A DNA stretch of 64,000 bases from Streptomyces ruber (GTDB lineage Bacteria; Actinomycetota; Actinomycetes; Streptomycetales; Streptomycetaceae). The stretch's first letter is position 1. The number at the start of each line of letters is the position of its first letter. Below the pieces are notes generated by a model. The model saw only the letters and a list, made by a program, of their open reading frames with translations. It ran no database searches and was not told where the DNA came from. This document shows positions 6,961 through 15,180 of this stretch, piece after piece. The stretch is taken from positions 558,001-622,000 of the forward strand of contig NZ_BMQK01000001.1 of the NCBI RefSeq assembly GCF_014648075.1. The letters are read 5' to 3'. The position numbers and the translations under genes are program-made.

Positions 6961-8389
6961 CGAGGTACGCCTCCAGGCCGTGGCGGCCGCCCTCGCGGCC
7001 GAAGCCCGACTCCTTGTAGCCGCCGAACGGCGAGGCCGGGTCGAACTTGTTGAACGTGTTGGACCAGACGACCCCCGCGCGCAGCCTGTTCGCGACGGCC
7101 AGCATGCGGGAGCCCTTCTCCGTCCAGATGCCGGCGGAGAGGCCGTACGGGGTGTTGTTGGCCTTCGCCACGGCCTCGTCCGGGGTGCGGAAGGTGAGGA
7201 CCGACAGGACCGGGCCGAAGATCTCGTCGCGGGCGATGGTGTGCGCCTGCGTGACGTTCGTGAAGAGCGTCGGTGCGAACCAGTAGCCGGACGAGGGCAG
7301 CTCGCACTCCGGGGACCAGCGCTCGGCGCCCTCGGCCTCGCCCCGGTCGGCGAGCGCGGTGATGCGCGCGAGCTGCTCGGCGGAGTTGATCGCGCCGATG
7401 TCCGTGTTCTTGTCGAGCGGGTCGCCGAGGCGGAGGGTCGTGAGCCGCCGCTTCAGCGCGTCCAGCAGCTCGTCGTGGATCGACTCCTGCACCAGCAGAC
7501 GGCTGCCCGCGCAGCAGACCTGGCCCTGGTTGAAGAAGATGCCGCTGACGACGCCCTCGACGGCCTGGTCGAGCGGGGCGTCGTCGAAGACGATGTTGGC
7601 GCCCTTGCCGCCCAGTTCCAGGGTGAGCTTCTTGGCCGTGCCCGCGACGGTGCGCGCGATCTCCTTGCCGACGGCGGTGGAGCCGGTGAAGGCGACCTTG
7701 TCCACGTCCGGGTGCGCGACGAGCGCGGCGCCCGCGTCGCCGTATCCGGGGAGGATGTTGACGACCCCCCTGGGGAGACCGGCCTGGCGGCAGATGTCCG
7801 CGAAGAAGAGGGCGGACAGCGGGGTCGTCTCGGCGGGCTTCAGGACGACCGTGTTGCCGGTGGCCAGGGCCGGGGCGATCTTCCACGCCAGCATGAGGAG
7901 GGGGAAGTTCCAGGGGATGACCTGGCCCGCGACGCCCAGCGGGCGGGGGTTCGCACCGAAGCCCGCGTGGTCCAGCTTGTCGGCCCAGCCCGCGTAGTAG
8001 AAGAAGTGCGCGGCGACCAGCGGGAGGTCGGAGTCCCGCGTCTCCCTGATGGGCTTGCCGTTGTCCAGCGTCTCCAGGACGGCGAGCTCGCGGCTGCGCT
8101 CCTGGATGATGCGGGCGATGCGGAAGAGGTACTTGGCGCGCTCCGTGCCGGGGAGGGCCGACCAGCCCGTGAACGCCTTGCGCGCGGCCCGTACGGCGCG
8201 GTCGACGTCCGCCTCGCCGGCCTGCGCCACCTCGGAGAGGACCTCCTCGGTGGCGGGGGCGACCGTCTTGAAGACCTTGCCGTCCGCCGCGTCGGTGAAC
8301 TCGCCGTCGACGAAGAGGCCGTAGGCGGGCGCGATGTCGACGGCCGAGCGTGACTCGGGGGCCGGTGCGTACTCGAATACAGAGGCCAT
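6953..8389 (-). CDS. Aldehyde dehydrogenase (catalytic half of a split ALDH16)
   Basis: 478-residue NAD(P)-dependent aldehyde dehydrogenase with all catalytic parts: VIPWNFPLLM, the KPAE coenzyme lysine/glutamate, FTGSTAVGK, general-base Glu in LELGGKGANIVF, and the nucleophile Cys292 in NQGQVCCAGSR. The N-terminus (VFEYAPAPES) resembles the EY.P.PES start of ALDH16 proteins. It lies 5 nt downstream of deoC and overlaps the truncated ALDH gene by 8 nt, so the three form one operon. DeoC releases acetaldehyde, so oxidation of acetaldehyde to acetate is the likely job; this is inferred from context. Confidence 0.88.
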   Translation of the reverse strand: MASVFEYAPAPESRSAVDIAPAYGLFVDGEFTDAADGKVFKTVAPATEEVLSEVAQAGEADVDRAVRAARKAFTGWSALPGTERAKYLFRIARIIQERSRELAVLETLDNGKPIRETRDSDLPLVAAHFFYYAGWADKLDHAGFGANPRPLGVAGQVIPWNFPLLMLAWKIAPALATGNTVVLKPAETTPLSALFFADICRQAGLPRGVVNILPGYGDAGAALVAHPDVDKVAFTGSTAVGKEIARTVAGTAKKLTLELGGKGANIVFDDAPLDQAVEGVVSGIFFNQGQVCCAGSRLLVQESIHDELLDALKRRLTTLRLGDPLDKNTDIGAINSAEQLARITALADRGEAEGAERWSPECELPSSGYWFAPTLFTNVTQAHTIARDEIFGPVLSVLTFRTPDEAVAKANNTPYGLSAGIWTEKGSRMLAVANRLRAGVVWSNTFNKFDPASPFGGYKESGFGREGGRHGLEAYLDV

Positions 8390-8394
8390 GGGGA

Positions 8395-9387
8395 TCAGTC
8401 CACCGTCACGTAGTCGGGGCCGGAGTAGCGGCCGGTCGCCAGCTTCTGGCGCTGGAGCAGCAGGTCGTTCAGGAGCGAGGACGCGCCGAAGCGGAACCAG
8501 TGGTTGTCCAGCCAGTCCGCGCCCGCGGTCTCGTTGACCAGGACCAGGAACTTGACGGCGTCCTTGCTGGTACGGATGCCGCCCGCGGGCTTCACGCCGA
8601 CCTGGACCCCGGTCTGGGCGCGGAAGTCGCGGACGGCCTCCAGCATGAGCAGGGTGTTCGAGGGGGTCGCGTTGACGGCGACCTTGCCCGTCGAGGTCTT
8701 GATGAAGTCGGCGCCGGCCAGCATGGCGAGCCAGCTCGCGCGCCGGATGTTGTCGTACGTCGACAGCTCGCCCGTCTCGAAGATGACCTTCAGCCGGGCG
8801 CTCGTCCCGCAGGCCTCCTTCACGGCGGTGATCTCGTCGTGCACCTTCAGGTAGTCGCCCGCGAGGAACGCCCCGCGGTCGATGACCATGTCGATCTCGT
8901 CCGTGCCGGCGGCCACGGCCTCGCGGACGTCGGCCAGCTTCACGGCGAGGGGGGCCCGGCCGGCGGGGAAGGCGGTGGCGACCGAGGCCACCTTCACGTC
9001 CGAACCGGCGACGGCCTCCTTGGCGACGGCCACCATGTCGGGGTAGACGCAGACGGCGGCCGTGGCCGGGGTGGCGCGGTCGGTCGGGTCGGGCCGCATC
9101 GCCTTGGCGCCGAGCGCCCGGACCTTGCCCGGGGTGTCCGCGCCTTCCAGCGTGGTCAGGTCGACCATCGAGATGGCCAGGTCGATCGCGTACGCCTTGG
9201 CGTCCGCCTTGATCGAACGGGTGCCGAGCGATGCCGCACGCGCCTCCAGGCCGACCGCGTCGACGCCGGGCAGCCCGTGCAGGAAGCGGCGCAGCGAGCT
9301 GTGCGAGGCGGTCACGTCGGTGAGGGGGGCATTGCTCACGCGTCCGGCGGTGGGGGAGTGGGCCCCGGGGGATACAGAGGTGGGCAT
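8395..9387 (-). CDS. deoC: Deoxyribose-phosphate aldolase
   Basis: 330-residue class I aldolase that splits 2-deoxyribose-5-phosphate into glyceraldehyde-3-phosphate and acetaldehyde. The family signatures are present: CVYPDMV, EIDMVIDRGAFLAGDY, the Schiff-base lysine in ADFIKTSTGK and the second lysine in VGVKPAGGIRT. It is longer at the N-terminus than E. coli DeoC, as in other actinomycetes. The ATG at 9387 is used; a perfect palindrome CTACGCGCGTAG lies 20-31 nt upstream beside a TATGCT -10-like word, so the gene is probably repressed by a regulator that also binds upstream of the purine nucleoside phosphorylase. It heads the operon with the split ALDH. Confidence 0.93.
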   Translation of the reverse strand: MPTSVSPGAHSPTAGRVSNAPLTDVTASHSSLRRFLHGLPGVDAVGLEARAASLGTRSIKADAKAYAIDLAISMVDLTTLEGADTPGKVRALGAKAMRPDPTDRATPATAAVCVYPDMVAVAKEAVAGSDVKVASVATAFPAGRAPLAVKLADVREAVAAGTDEIDMVIDRGAFLAGDYLKVHDEITAVKEACGTSARLKVIFETGELSTYDNIRRASWLAMLAGADFIKTSTGKVAVNATPSNTLLMLEAVRDFRAQTGVQVGVKPAGGIRTSKDAVKFLVLVNETAGADWLDNHWFRFGASSLLNDLLLQRQKLATGRYSGPDYVTVD

Positions 9388-9406
9388 GGTCACCAGCCGA
9401 GCATAT

Positions 9407-9418
9407 CTACGCGCGTAG
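9407..9418. promoter_or_regulatory. Palindromic operator of deoC
   Basis: CTACGCGCGTAG is a perfect 12-bp palindrome, 20 nt upstream of the deoC start and touching its presumed -10 region. The same 12 bases occur upstream of the purine nucleoside phosphorylase gene (13433-13444). I noticed no third copy in the window. Confidence 0.65.
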
Positions 9419-9502
9419 CGGCTGTACAGGCCCCGAGGTCGCTCCGGTACCCGCCCGCACCGCGTACGTGCGCGGGCACGACCGTCAGGCAGAATCGGGA
9501 CC

Positions 9503-10435
9503 ATGACCAGCCCCGACCACCAGTCGAACGAGCCGGATCCCACGGAACCGGCGACCCTTGCGGAACCGGGTTCCGAGGCGGCCTCGGGTTCCGAGGCGGC
9601 CGCGGGGCCCGAGGCGGCCGCGGGCTCCGGGACGTCCTCAGCATCCGGACAGGCCCGGTCACAGGAGGGCGGGGGCGAGGTCGGGGAGGCCGTGCCCCGG
9701 AAGGGCTCTCGCAGCAAGGCCTCCGCGTCTCCCGTGTCCTCCGCATCCTCCGCGTCCTCGGGGGCCCCGGCGGCCCGGGTGCCCGAAGCGTCGGGTGCGA
9801 CCGCGCAGCCGGCGGGGGACGGCGGGCCCGCCGACAAGGACCGGGCCTACCGGTCGGGCGGTGGGATCGCCGGTGGGCTCGTGGTGCTCGTCATCGCGGG
9901 CTGGCTCGGTGTGGACGCGGTCGTCACGGGGCAGGGCCGTACCCCTTGGCTGGCGCTCGCGGCGCTGTTGCTCGTCGTGCCGCTGGCGACCGCCTTCTCG
10001 TTGCGGCCGGCCGTGTTCACGAACGACGAACGGCTGCGCGTCCGGAACCCGTTCCGCGTCATCGTGCTGCCCTGGGCCGCGGTCGCCTCGCTGCGCTCCG
10101 GTTACTCGAACGAAGTGATCGACACCGCCGGTACCAAGTACCAGCTCTGGGCCGTACCCGTCTCGCTGCGCGCCCGCAAGCGTGCCCAGCGGCGGCAGTC
10201 GCGCGCCGGCGCCAGGCCGTCCGCCCGGGCGGACCTCAGCGGGCGTACGTCGCTCGAGACCGGGCCCGTGCGCGCCCCGTCCGACCAGATCATGCAGGAC
10301 CTGAACGAGCTGGCCGAGGGGCGGGCCAAGGCGCCGGGCGCGCAGGGCGAACCGAGTGTCCGGTGGGCCTGGGAGGTCATCGGGCCCGCGGTCGCGGGGG
10401 CCGTGCTCCTGGCCGTGCTGCTGGTCGTGGGCTGA
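9503..10435 (+). CDS. PH-domain membrane protein
   Basis: 310 residues. The first ~110 are a disordered Ala/Gly/Ser/Glu-rich tail encoded by degenerate GAGGCGGCC repeats. Two membrane helices follow (GGLVVLVIAGWLGVDAVV and LALAALLLVVPLATAF), then a bacterial PH-like domain of the type FTNDERLRVRNPFRVIVLPWAAVASLR ... AGTKYQLWAVPV, a basic linker and a last membrane helix (VIGPAVAGAVLLAVLLVVG). The protein sits in the membrane with the PH domain cytoplasmic. A CAGAAT hexamer ends 7 nt before the ATG and there is no ribosome site, so the mRNA is probably leaderless. The gene is divergent from deoC. Function unknown; bacterial PH domains usually mediate protein contacts at the membrane. Confidence 0.75.
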   Translation: MTSPDHQSNEPDPTEPATLAEPGSEAASGSEAAAGPEAAAGSGTSSASGQARSQEGGGEVGEAVPRKGSRSKASASPVSSASSASSGAPAARVPEASGATAQPAGDGGPADKDRAYRSGGGIAGGLVVLVIAGWLGVDAVVTGQGRTPWLALAALLLVVPLATAFSLRPAVFTNDERLRVRNPFRVIVLPWAAVASLRSGYSNEVIDTAGTKYQLWAVPVSLRARKRAQRRQSRAGARPSARADLSGRTSLETGPVRAPSDQIMQDLNELAEGRAKAPGAQGEPSVRWAWEVIGPAVAGAVLLAVLLVVG

Positions 10436-10495
10436 GCCGCCCGCGCGTACCTCGGGGGAGCGGGGGAGCGGGGCGGCGTCGAGTGACCGTGGTGG

Positions 10496-12127
10496 TCAGA
10501 TGCCCGCAGCCGTCGACAGGTCCCGCTTGATCGCCGCGAGCAGTTCCGTCGCCTTCGCGCGGGCGGCCGGCAGGTCGGCGTGCGCGGCCACCGGGACGAC
10601 GACCTCCAGGTAGCACTTCAGCTTCGGTTCCGTGCCGCTGGGGCGGACGATCACGCGTGCGCCGTCCAGGGTGTAGCGCAGGCCGTCCGTGGGCGGCAGT
10701 GTCTCCGTGCCCTTGCTCAGGTCCTCGGACCCCTTGACCGGCAGGCCCGCCAGTTCCGTCGGGGGCCGCTCGCGGAGCCGGCGCATGGCGTCCGCGATGA
10801 CCGACAGGTCCTGGACGCGGACCGAGAGCTGGTCGGTGGCGTGCAGGCCGTGTTCGACCGCGAGGTCGTCCAGGAGGTCGAGCAGCGTGCGGTTCCGCTC
10901 CTTGAGCACGGAGGCGAGTTCGGTGACCAGGAGCGCGGCGGTGATGCCGTCCTTGTCGCGGACGCCCTCCGGGTCCACGGAGTAGCCGAGGGCCTCCTCG
11001 TAGCCGTACCGCAGGCCCTCGACGCGGGCGATCCACTTGAAGCCGGTGAGGGTCTCGGCGTGGGGGAGACCCGCCTTGGCGGCGATGCGGCCGAGAAGGG
11101 AGGAGGAGACGATCGACTCCGCGAAGGTGCCGTGTGCGCCGCGGTCCACCAGGTGGGCGGCGAGCAGCGCGCCGACCTCGTCGCCGCGGAGCATGCGCCA
11201 GTCGCCGCCGTCGCGTACGGCGACCGCGCAGCGGTCGGCGTCCGGGTCGTTGGCGATGACCAGGTCGGGGTCCGTCTCGTGGGCCTTCGCGAAGGCCAGG
11301 TCCATGGCGCCGGGCTCTTCGGGGTTGGGGAAGGCGACGGTCGGGAAGTCCGGGTCCGGGTCGGCCTGTTCGGCGACGAGGACGGGCTCGGGGAAGCCGG
11401 CGCGGGCGAAGGCGGCGAGGACGACGTCCTTGCCGACGCCGTGCATCGCCGTGTAGACCGTGCGGGCCGTGCGCGGGGAGCCGGGGGCCAGGACGGCGTC
11501 CGTACGGGCCAGGTAGGCGTCGAGGACGGTCTCGTCGAGGGTCTCCCAGCCGGAGCCGGGACGCGGGACGTCGTGCAGGGCGGGTACGGCGTCGATCCGG
11601 GCGGCGATCTCCGCGTCCGCCGGGGGGACGATCTGGGAGCCGTCGCCGAGGTACACCTTGTAGCCGTTGTCCTGGGGCGGGTTGTGGCTCGCGGTCACCT
11701 CGACGCCGGCGACGGCGCCGAGGTGGCGGATGGCGAAGGCGAGGACCGGGGTGGGGAGGGGGCGGGGGAGCACGGCGGCGCGCAGGCCCGCGCCGGTCAT
11801 CACGGCGGCGGTGTCGCGGGCGAAGTCGGCGGACTTGTGGCGGGCGTCGTAGCCGATGACGACGAGGCCGCCGGTGTGGCCGTTGTCCTTGAGGTACGCG
11901 GCGAGGCCCGCGGCGGCGCGGATGACGACCGCGCGGTTCATGCGCATCGGGCCGGCGCCGAGGGGGCCGCGCAGGCCCGCGGTGCCGAACTGGAGGGTGC
12001 CGCCGAAGCGGGCCGCGAGTTCCGCCGTGTCGTTCCCGTCGATGAGCTCGGCGAGTTCCTCGCGGGTGTCCGGGTCGGGGTCCTCGGCCAGCCACGCCTT
12101 GGCCCGCGCGATGAGTTCTTCCTGCAC
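10496..12127 (-). CDS. Phosphoglucomutase/phosphopentomutase-type sugar-phosphate mutase
   Basis: 543-residue alpha-D-phosphohexomutase-family enzyme. Catalytic serine is in EVTASHNPPQDNGYKVY, Mg2+ loop in ANDPDADRCAV, sugar-binding loop in YGYEEALGYSV followed by RDKDGI, and phosphate-binding loop in RPSGTEPKLK. The EEALGY plus RDKDG combination is typical of the PGM2 branch, whose members work on glucose-1-phosphate and ribose/deoxyribose-1-phosphate. Lying downstream of the purine nucleoside phosphorylase, it would convert (deoxy)ribose-1-phosphate to the 5-phosphate used by DeoC; generic annotation as phosphomannomutase is also possible. The GTG at 12127 has a GAGAGG site 13 nt upstream, rather far. 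Confidence 0.82.
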   Translation of the reverse strand: MQEELIARAKAWLAEDPDPDTREELAELIDGNDTAELAARFGGTLQFGTAGLRGPLGAGPMRMNRAVVIRAAAGLAAYLKDNGHTGGLVVIGYDARHKSADFARDTAAVMTGAGLRAAVLPRPLPTPVLAFAIRHLGAVAGVEVTASHNPPQDNGYKVYLGDGSQIVPPADAEIAARIDAVPALHDVPRPGSGWETLDETVLDAYLARTDAVLAPGSPRTARTVYTAMHGVGKDVVLAAFARAGFPEPVLVAEQADPDPDFPTVAFPNPEEPGAMDLAFAKAHETDPDLVIANDPDADRCAVAVRDGGDWRMLRGDEVGALLAAHLVDRGAHGTFAESIVSSSLLGRIAAKAGLPHAETLTGFKWIARVEGLRYGYEEALGYSVDPEGVRDKDGITAALLVTELASVLKERNRTLLDLLDDLAVEHGLHATDQLSVRVQDLSVIADAMRRLRERPPTELAGLPVKGSEDLSKGTETLPPTDGLRYTLDGARVIVRPSGTEPKLKCYLEVVVPVAAHADLPAARAKATELLAAIKRDLSTAAGI

Positions 12128-12223
12128 GTCGGGTCCAGCCTCTCTTGGTCGTACGGGGCGGGGTCGCTCCGCCGCGTTCCTTCAGGGTGCCCGGTCGGAG
12201 GGGGGCTCGCCTTGGGGGTTCCT

Positions 12224-12306
12224 CGCCGTTGTGGCTCGGGGGTGGGGTGGGTGCTTCGCCGTTGTGGTTCGGGGGTGGGGTGGGTGCTTCGCCGTTGTGG
12301 TTCGGG
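12224..12306. repeat. 33-nt tandem repeat, 2.5 copies
   Basis: Copies start at 12224, 12257 and 12290 with an exact 33-nt period. Copies 1 and 2 differ by one base and the third is partial. The unit has CGCCGTTGTGG followed by G-runs (GGGGGTGGGGTGGG), so the plus strand could form a G-quadruplex. It lies in the gap between the phosphorylase and mutase genes. Confidence 0.85.
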
Positions 12307-12582
12307 CGCCTGTTGTGGGGTGTGGGGCGGGTGCGCGCCGGGGGGTGTCCGTGCTCGGTCCGGCGGGCTGTCCCGCCTTGGGAGGGCGGCCGGTGGTCCG
12401 CGCCGGCCGCTGCGCGCGGACACCCCCCGACACGCCCCCTTCCCGCCGTACGCGGCTGCCGGGCCGTCGGGGGGAGGAGGGGCCGAGGGCGGTGACCCTT
12501 CCCCGCCGTGCGCGGCCGCCGGGCGGTCGGGGGAGAGGGGCCGGGGCGGTGCCCCCTTCCCCGCCGTACGCGGCTGCCGGGC
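12307..12582. repeat. GC-rich intergenic DNA with a ~60-nt imperfect tandem repeat
   Basis: The phosphorylase-mutase gap is 455 bp in all (12128-12582) and holds no gene that I can support. Its right part, from about 12438, contains three imperfect copies of a ~60-nt unit built around CCGCCGTACGCGGCTGCCGGG (at about 12443, 12502 and 12560), each followed by a G-run. The first part is plain GC-rich sequence. Confidence 0.65.
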
Positions 12583-13407
12583 TCAGATCTTGTTGAGCAC
12601 CTTCGTCAGCAGCGAGCCCATGCGGGCCGCCGAGTCGCGGCCGGCCTGGAGGACCTCCTCGTGGTTGAGGGGTTCGCCCGTCATGCCGGCGGCGAGGTTG
12701 GTGACCAGGGAGATGCCCAGGACCTCGGCGCCCGCCTCACGGGCCGCGATGGCCTCCAGGACCGTGGACATGCCGACCAGGTCCGCGCCGATGGTGCGGG
12801 CCATGCGGATCTCGGCCGGGGTCTCGTAGTGCGGGCCCGTGAACTGGGCGTAGACGCCCTCCTCCAGGGTGGCGTCGACCTCCTTGCACAGGGCGCGCAG
12901 GCGCGGGGAGTAGAGGTCGGTGAGGTCGACGAAGTTGGCGCCGACGATGGGGGAGGTGGCGGTGAGGTTGATGTGGTCGCTGATCAGCACCGGCTGGCCG
13001 GGGCGCATGTCGGCGCGGAGGCCGCCGCAGCCGTTGGTCAGGACGACGGTCTTGGCGCCGGCCGCCACGGCGGTGCGGACGCCGTGGGCGACGGCCGCGA
13101 CCCCGTGGCCCTCGTAGTAGTGGGTGCGGCCCAGGAAGACGAGTGCGCGCTTGTCACCGATCCGGTAGGAACGGATCTTGCCGCCGTGGCCCTCGACCGC
13201 GGGAGGCGGGAAGCCCGGCACTTCGGTGACCTGGAGCTCGGCCTCGGGCGCGCCGAGCGCGTCCACGGCCGGGGCCCAGCCGGAGCCCATCACGAGGGCG
13301 ACGTCGTGGGTCTCGGCACCCGTGAGCTCGCGCAGGCGCGCGGCGGCGGCGTCGGCGGCGGCGTACGGGTCGCCCTGGATGTCGTCCGGAAGAAGAGATG
13401 CGTTCAC
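12583..13407 (-). CDS. Purine nucleoside phosphorylase (trimeric PNP family)
   Basis: 274-residue cytosolic enzyme that cleaves purine (deoxy)nucleosides with phosphate to the free base and (deoxy)ribose-1-phosphate. Family motifs: VALVMGSGW (phosphate loop), [31 protein letters not shown] and [16 protein letters not shown], all of the PunA/trimeric type. The GTG at 13407 has a TACCCT hexamer ending 7 nt upstream and no ribosome site, so transcription probably begins at the start codon. A 12-bp palindrome identical to the deoC operator is centred about 31 nt upstream, over the expected -35 position. It is divergent from the flavoprotein gene and upstream of the sugar-phosphate mutase. Confidence 0.9.
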   Translation of the reverse strand: MNASLLPDDIQGDPYAAADAAAARLRELTGAETHDVALVMGSGWAPAVDALGAPEAELQVTEVPGFPPPAVEGHGGKIRSYRIGDKRALVFLGRTHYYEGHGVAAVAHGVRTAVAAGAKTVVLTNGCGGLRADMRPGQPVLISDHINLTATSPIVGANFVDLTDLYSPRLRALCKEVDATLEEGVYAQFTGPHYETPAEIRMARTIGADLVGMSTVLEAIAAREAGAEVLGISLVTNLAAGMTGEPLNHEEVLQAGRDSAARMGSLLTKVLNKI

Positions 13408-13432
13408 GCGGATGAGGGTAGCCGGTCCGGTC

Positions 13433-13444
13433 CTACGCGCGTAG
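13433..13444. promoter_or_regulatory. Palindromic operator of the purine nucleoside phosphorylase
   Basis: CTACGCGCGTAG, identical to the site upstream of deoC. On the reverse strand it lies where the -35 of the TACCCT promoter would be, so binding should block RNA polymerase. Confidence 0.65.
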
Positions 13445-13570
13445 ATGCTGATGCGCGAGGGGAGGGATTGTTGCTTTGTTGTTTCCGGTGAGGGTGTGGG
13501 GGGAGTGGCACTTCCGTCTCGGAAGGGCCCCCTGGTACCGCAACGCGCGGCGTACGGGACAATGGAGTAC

Positions 13571-15010
13571 GTGACTCGGATCGTGATCATCGGTGGCGGA
13601 CCCGGCGGATACGAAGCGGCCCTGGTGGCCGCGCAGCTCGGTGCGGAGGTGACCGTCGTCGACTGCGACGGTCTGGGCGGCGCGTCGGTGCTCACCGACT
13701 GCGTGCCCTCGAAGACCCTCATCGCGACCGCTGAGGTGATGACGACCTTTGACTCCTCCTATGAGGAGCTCGGCATCATCGTCGCCGACGACACCCCTCA
13801 CATCGACAGCCCCGCGCGCGTGGTGGGCGTCGACCTCGGCAAGGTCAACCGGCGTGTGAAGCGGCTCGCGCTCGCGCAGTCCCACGACATCACGGCCTCC
13901 GTCACCCGCGCGGGCGCGCGGGTGGTGCGCGGGCGCGGCCGGCTGGAGGGGCAGCAGGCGCTCGACGGGTCGCGCAAGGTCGTGGTGCGCGCCGCCGACG
14001 GGAGCGAGGAGACGCTCACCGCCGACGCGGTGCTGATCGCCACCGGCGGGCACCCGCGCGAGCTGCCCGACGCGCAGCCGGACGGCGAGCGCATCCTCAA
14101 CTGGACCCAGGTGTACGACCTCGACGAGCTCCCCGAGGAGCTCATCGTGGTCGGATCCGGTGTGACCGGTGCCGAGTTCGCCGGCGCCTACCAGGCCCTG
14201 GGGTCGCGGGTCACGCTCGTCTCCAGCCGGGACCGCGTGCTGCCGGGCGAGGACCCGGACGCCGCCGCCGTGCTGGAGGACGTCTTCCGGCGCCGGGGCA
14301 TGAACGTGATGTCCCGCACCCGTGCCCAGTCCGCCAAGCGCGTCGGCGACCGGGTCGAGGTGGCCCTCTCGGACGGCCGGACCATCAGCGGCACGCACTG
14401 TCTGATGGCCGTGGGCGCCATTCCGAACAGCGCGGGCATGGGCCTGGAGGAGGCCGGGGTCAAGCTCCGTGAGTCCGGGCACATCTGGACCGACAAGGTG
14501 TCGCGGACCTCGGCTCCGGGCGTGTACGCCGCCGGTGACGTGACCGGTGTCTTCGCGCTCGCCTCGGTGGCCGCCATGCAGGGCCGCATCGCCATGTACC
14601 ACTTCCTCGGCGACGCCGTGGCCCCGCTCAACCTGAAGGCGGTCTCGTCCAACGTCTTCACCGACCCCGAGATCGCGACCGTCGGCTACACGCAGGCCGA
14701 CATCGACGCGGGCAGGATCGACGCGCTCGGGGTGAAGCTGCCGCTGCTGCGCAACCCGCGCGCGAAGATGCAGGGCATCCGGGACGGCTTCGTGAAGATC
14801 TTCTGCCGGCCCGGCACCGGGATCGTCGTGGGCGGTGTCGTGGTGGCGCCGCGCGCCTCGGAACTCATCCACCCGATCTCGATCGCGGTCGACAACAACC
14901 TGACCGTCGAACAGATCGCGAACGCGTTCACCGTGTACCCCTCCCTTTCGGGGTCGATCGCCGAGGTGGCCCGGCAGCTGCACACCCGCAAGGTGAGCGA
15001 CGCGGGCTGA
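13571..15010 (+). CDS. LpdA-type NAD(P)H quinone reductase (flavoprotein disulfide reductase family)
   Basis: 479-residue FAD flavoprotein of the pyridine-nucleotide disulfide reductase family: FAD loop [11 protein letters not shown] at residues 8-18, second nucleotide loop [23 protein letters not shown] motif and C-terminal dimerisation domain. The redox centre reads [13 protein letters not shown]: Ser39 replaces the first Cys and only Cys44 remains, so it cannot make the normal active-site disulfide. The C-terminal His-x4-Glu pair also appears absent. These are features of M. tuberculosis LpdA (Rv3303c), an NAD(P)H:quinone reductase rather than a lipoamide dehydrogenase. GTG at 13571 has GGAG 5 nt upstream; an in-frame ATG at 13562 is the alternative. 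Confidence 0.82.
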   Translation: MTRIVIIGGGPGGYEAALVAAQLGAEVTVVDCDGLGGASVLTDCVPSKTLIATAEVMTTFDSSYEELGIIVADDTPHIDSPARVVGVDLGKVNRRVKRLALAQSHDITASVTRAGARVVRGRGRLEGQQALDGSRKVVVRAADGSEETLTADAVLIATGGHPRELPDAQPDGERILNWTQVYDLDELPEELIVVGSGVTGAEFAGAYQALGSRVTLVSSRDRVLPGEDPDAAAVLEDVFRRRGMNVMSRTRAQSAKRVGDRVEVALSDGRTISGTHCLMAVGAIPNSAGMGLEEAGVKLRESGHIWTDKVSRTSAPGVYAAGDVTGVFALASVAAMQGRIAMYHFLGDAVAPLNLKAVSSNVFTDPEIATVGYTQADIDAGRIDALGVKLPLLRNPRAKMQGIRDGFVKIFCRPGTGIVVGGVVVAPRASELIHPISIAVDNNLTVEQIANAFTVYPSLSGSIAEVARQLHTRKVSDAG

Positions 15011-15022
15011 GCGGCTGGCCCG

Positions 15023-15045
15023 ACTCCCCGCCCGGTGCGGGGAGT
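15023..15045. terminator. Hairpin terminator after the flavoprotein gene
   Basis: Perfect 9-bp stem ACTCCCCGC / GCGGGGAGT with a 5-nt loop, 12 nt after the stop codon. Confidence 0.7.
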
Positions 15046-15164
15046 TGGCGGCCCCGCGCAGGTCGCGGACGCAAGGGGCGTACTCATATACCACCTCGCA
15101 TAGCACCGCGCGAACAACTTCTGTTATTCGGCGCAAACTGCTGAAAGTAGACGGTCGGCCGCGT

Positions 15165-15180
15165 TACTGTCAGTTTCGTG
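15165..15180 (+). promoter_or_regulatory. Leaderless promoter of the DeoR-family gene
   Basis: TACTGT at 15165-15170 ends 7 nt before the GTG at 15178 and there is no ribosome site. Transcription probably starts on the start codon. The -35 is weak. Confidence 0.5.
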
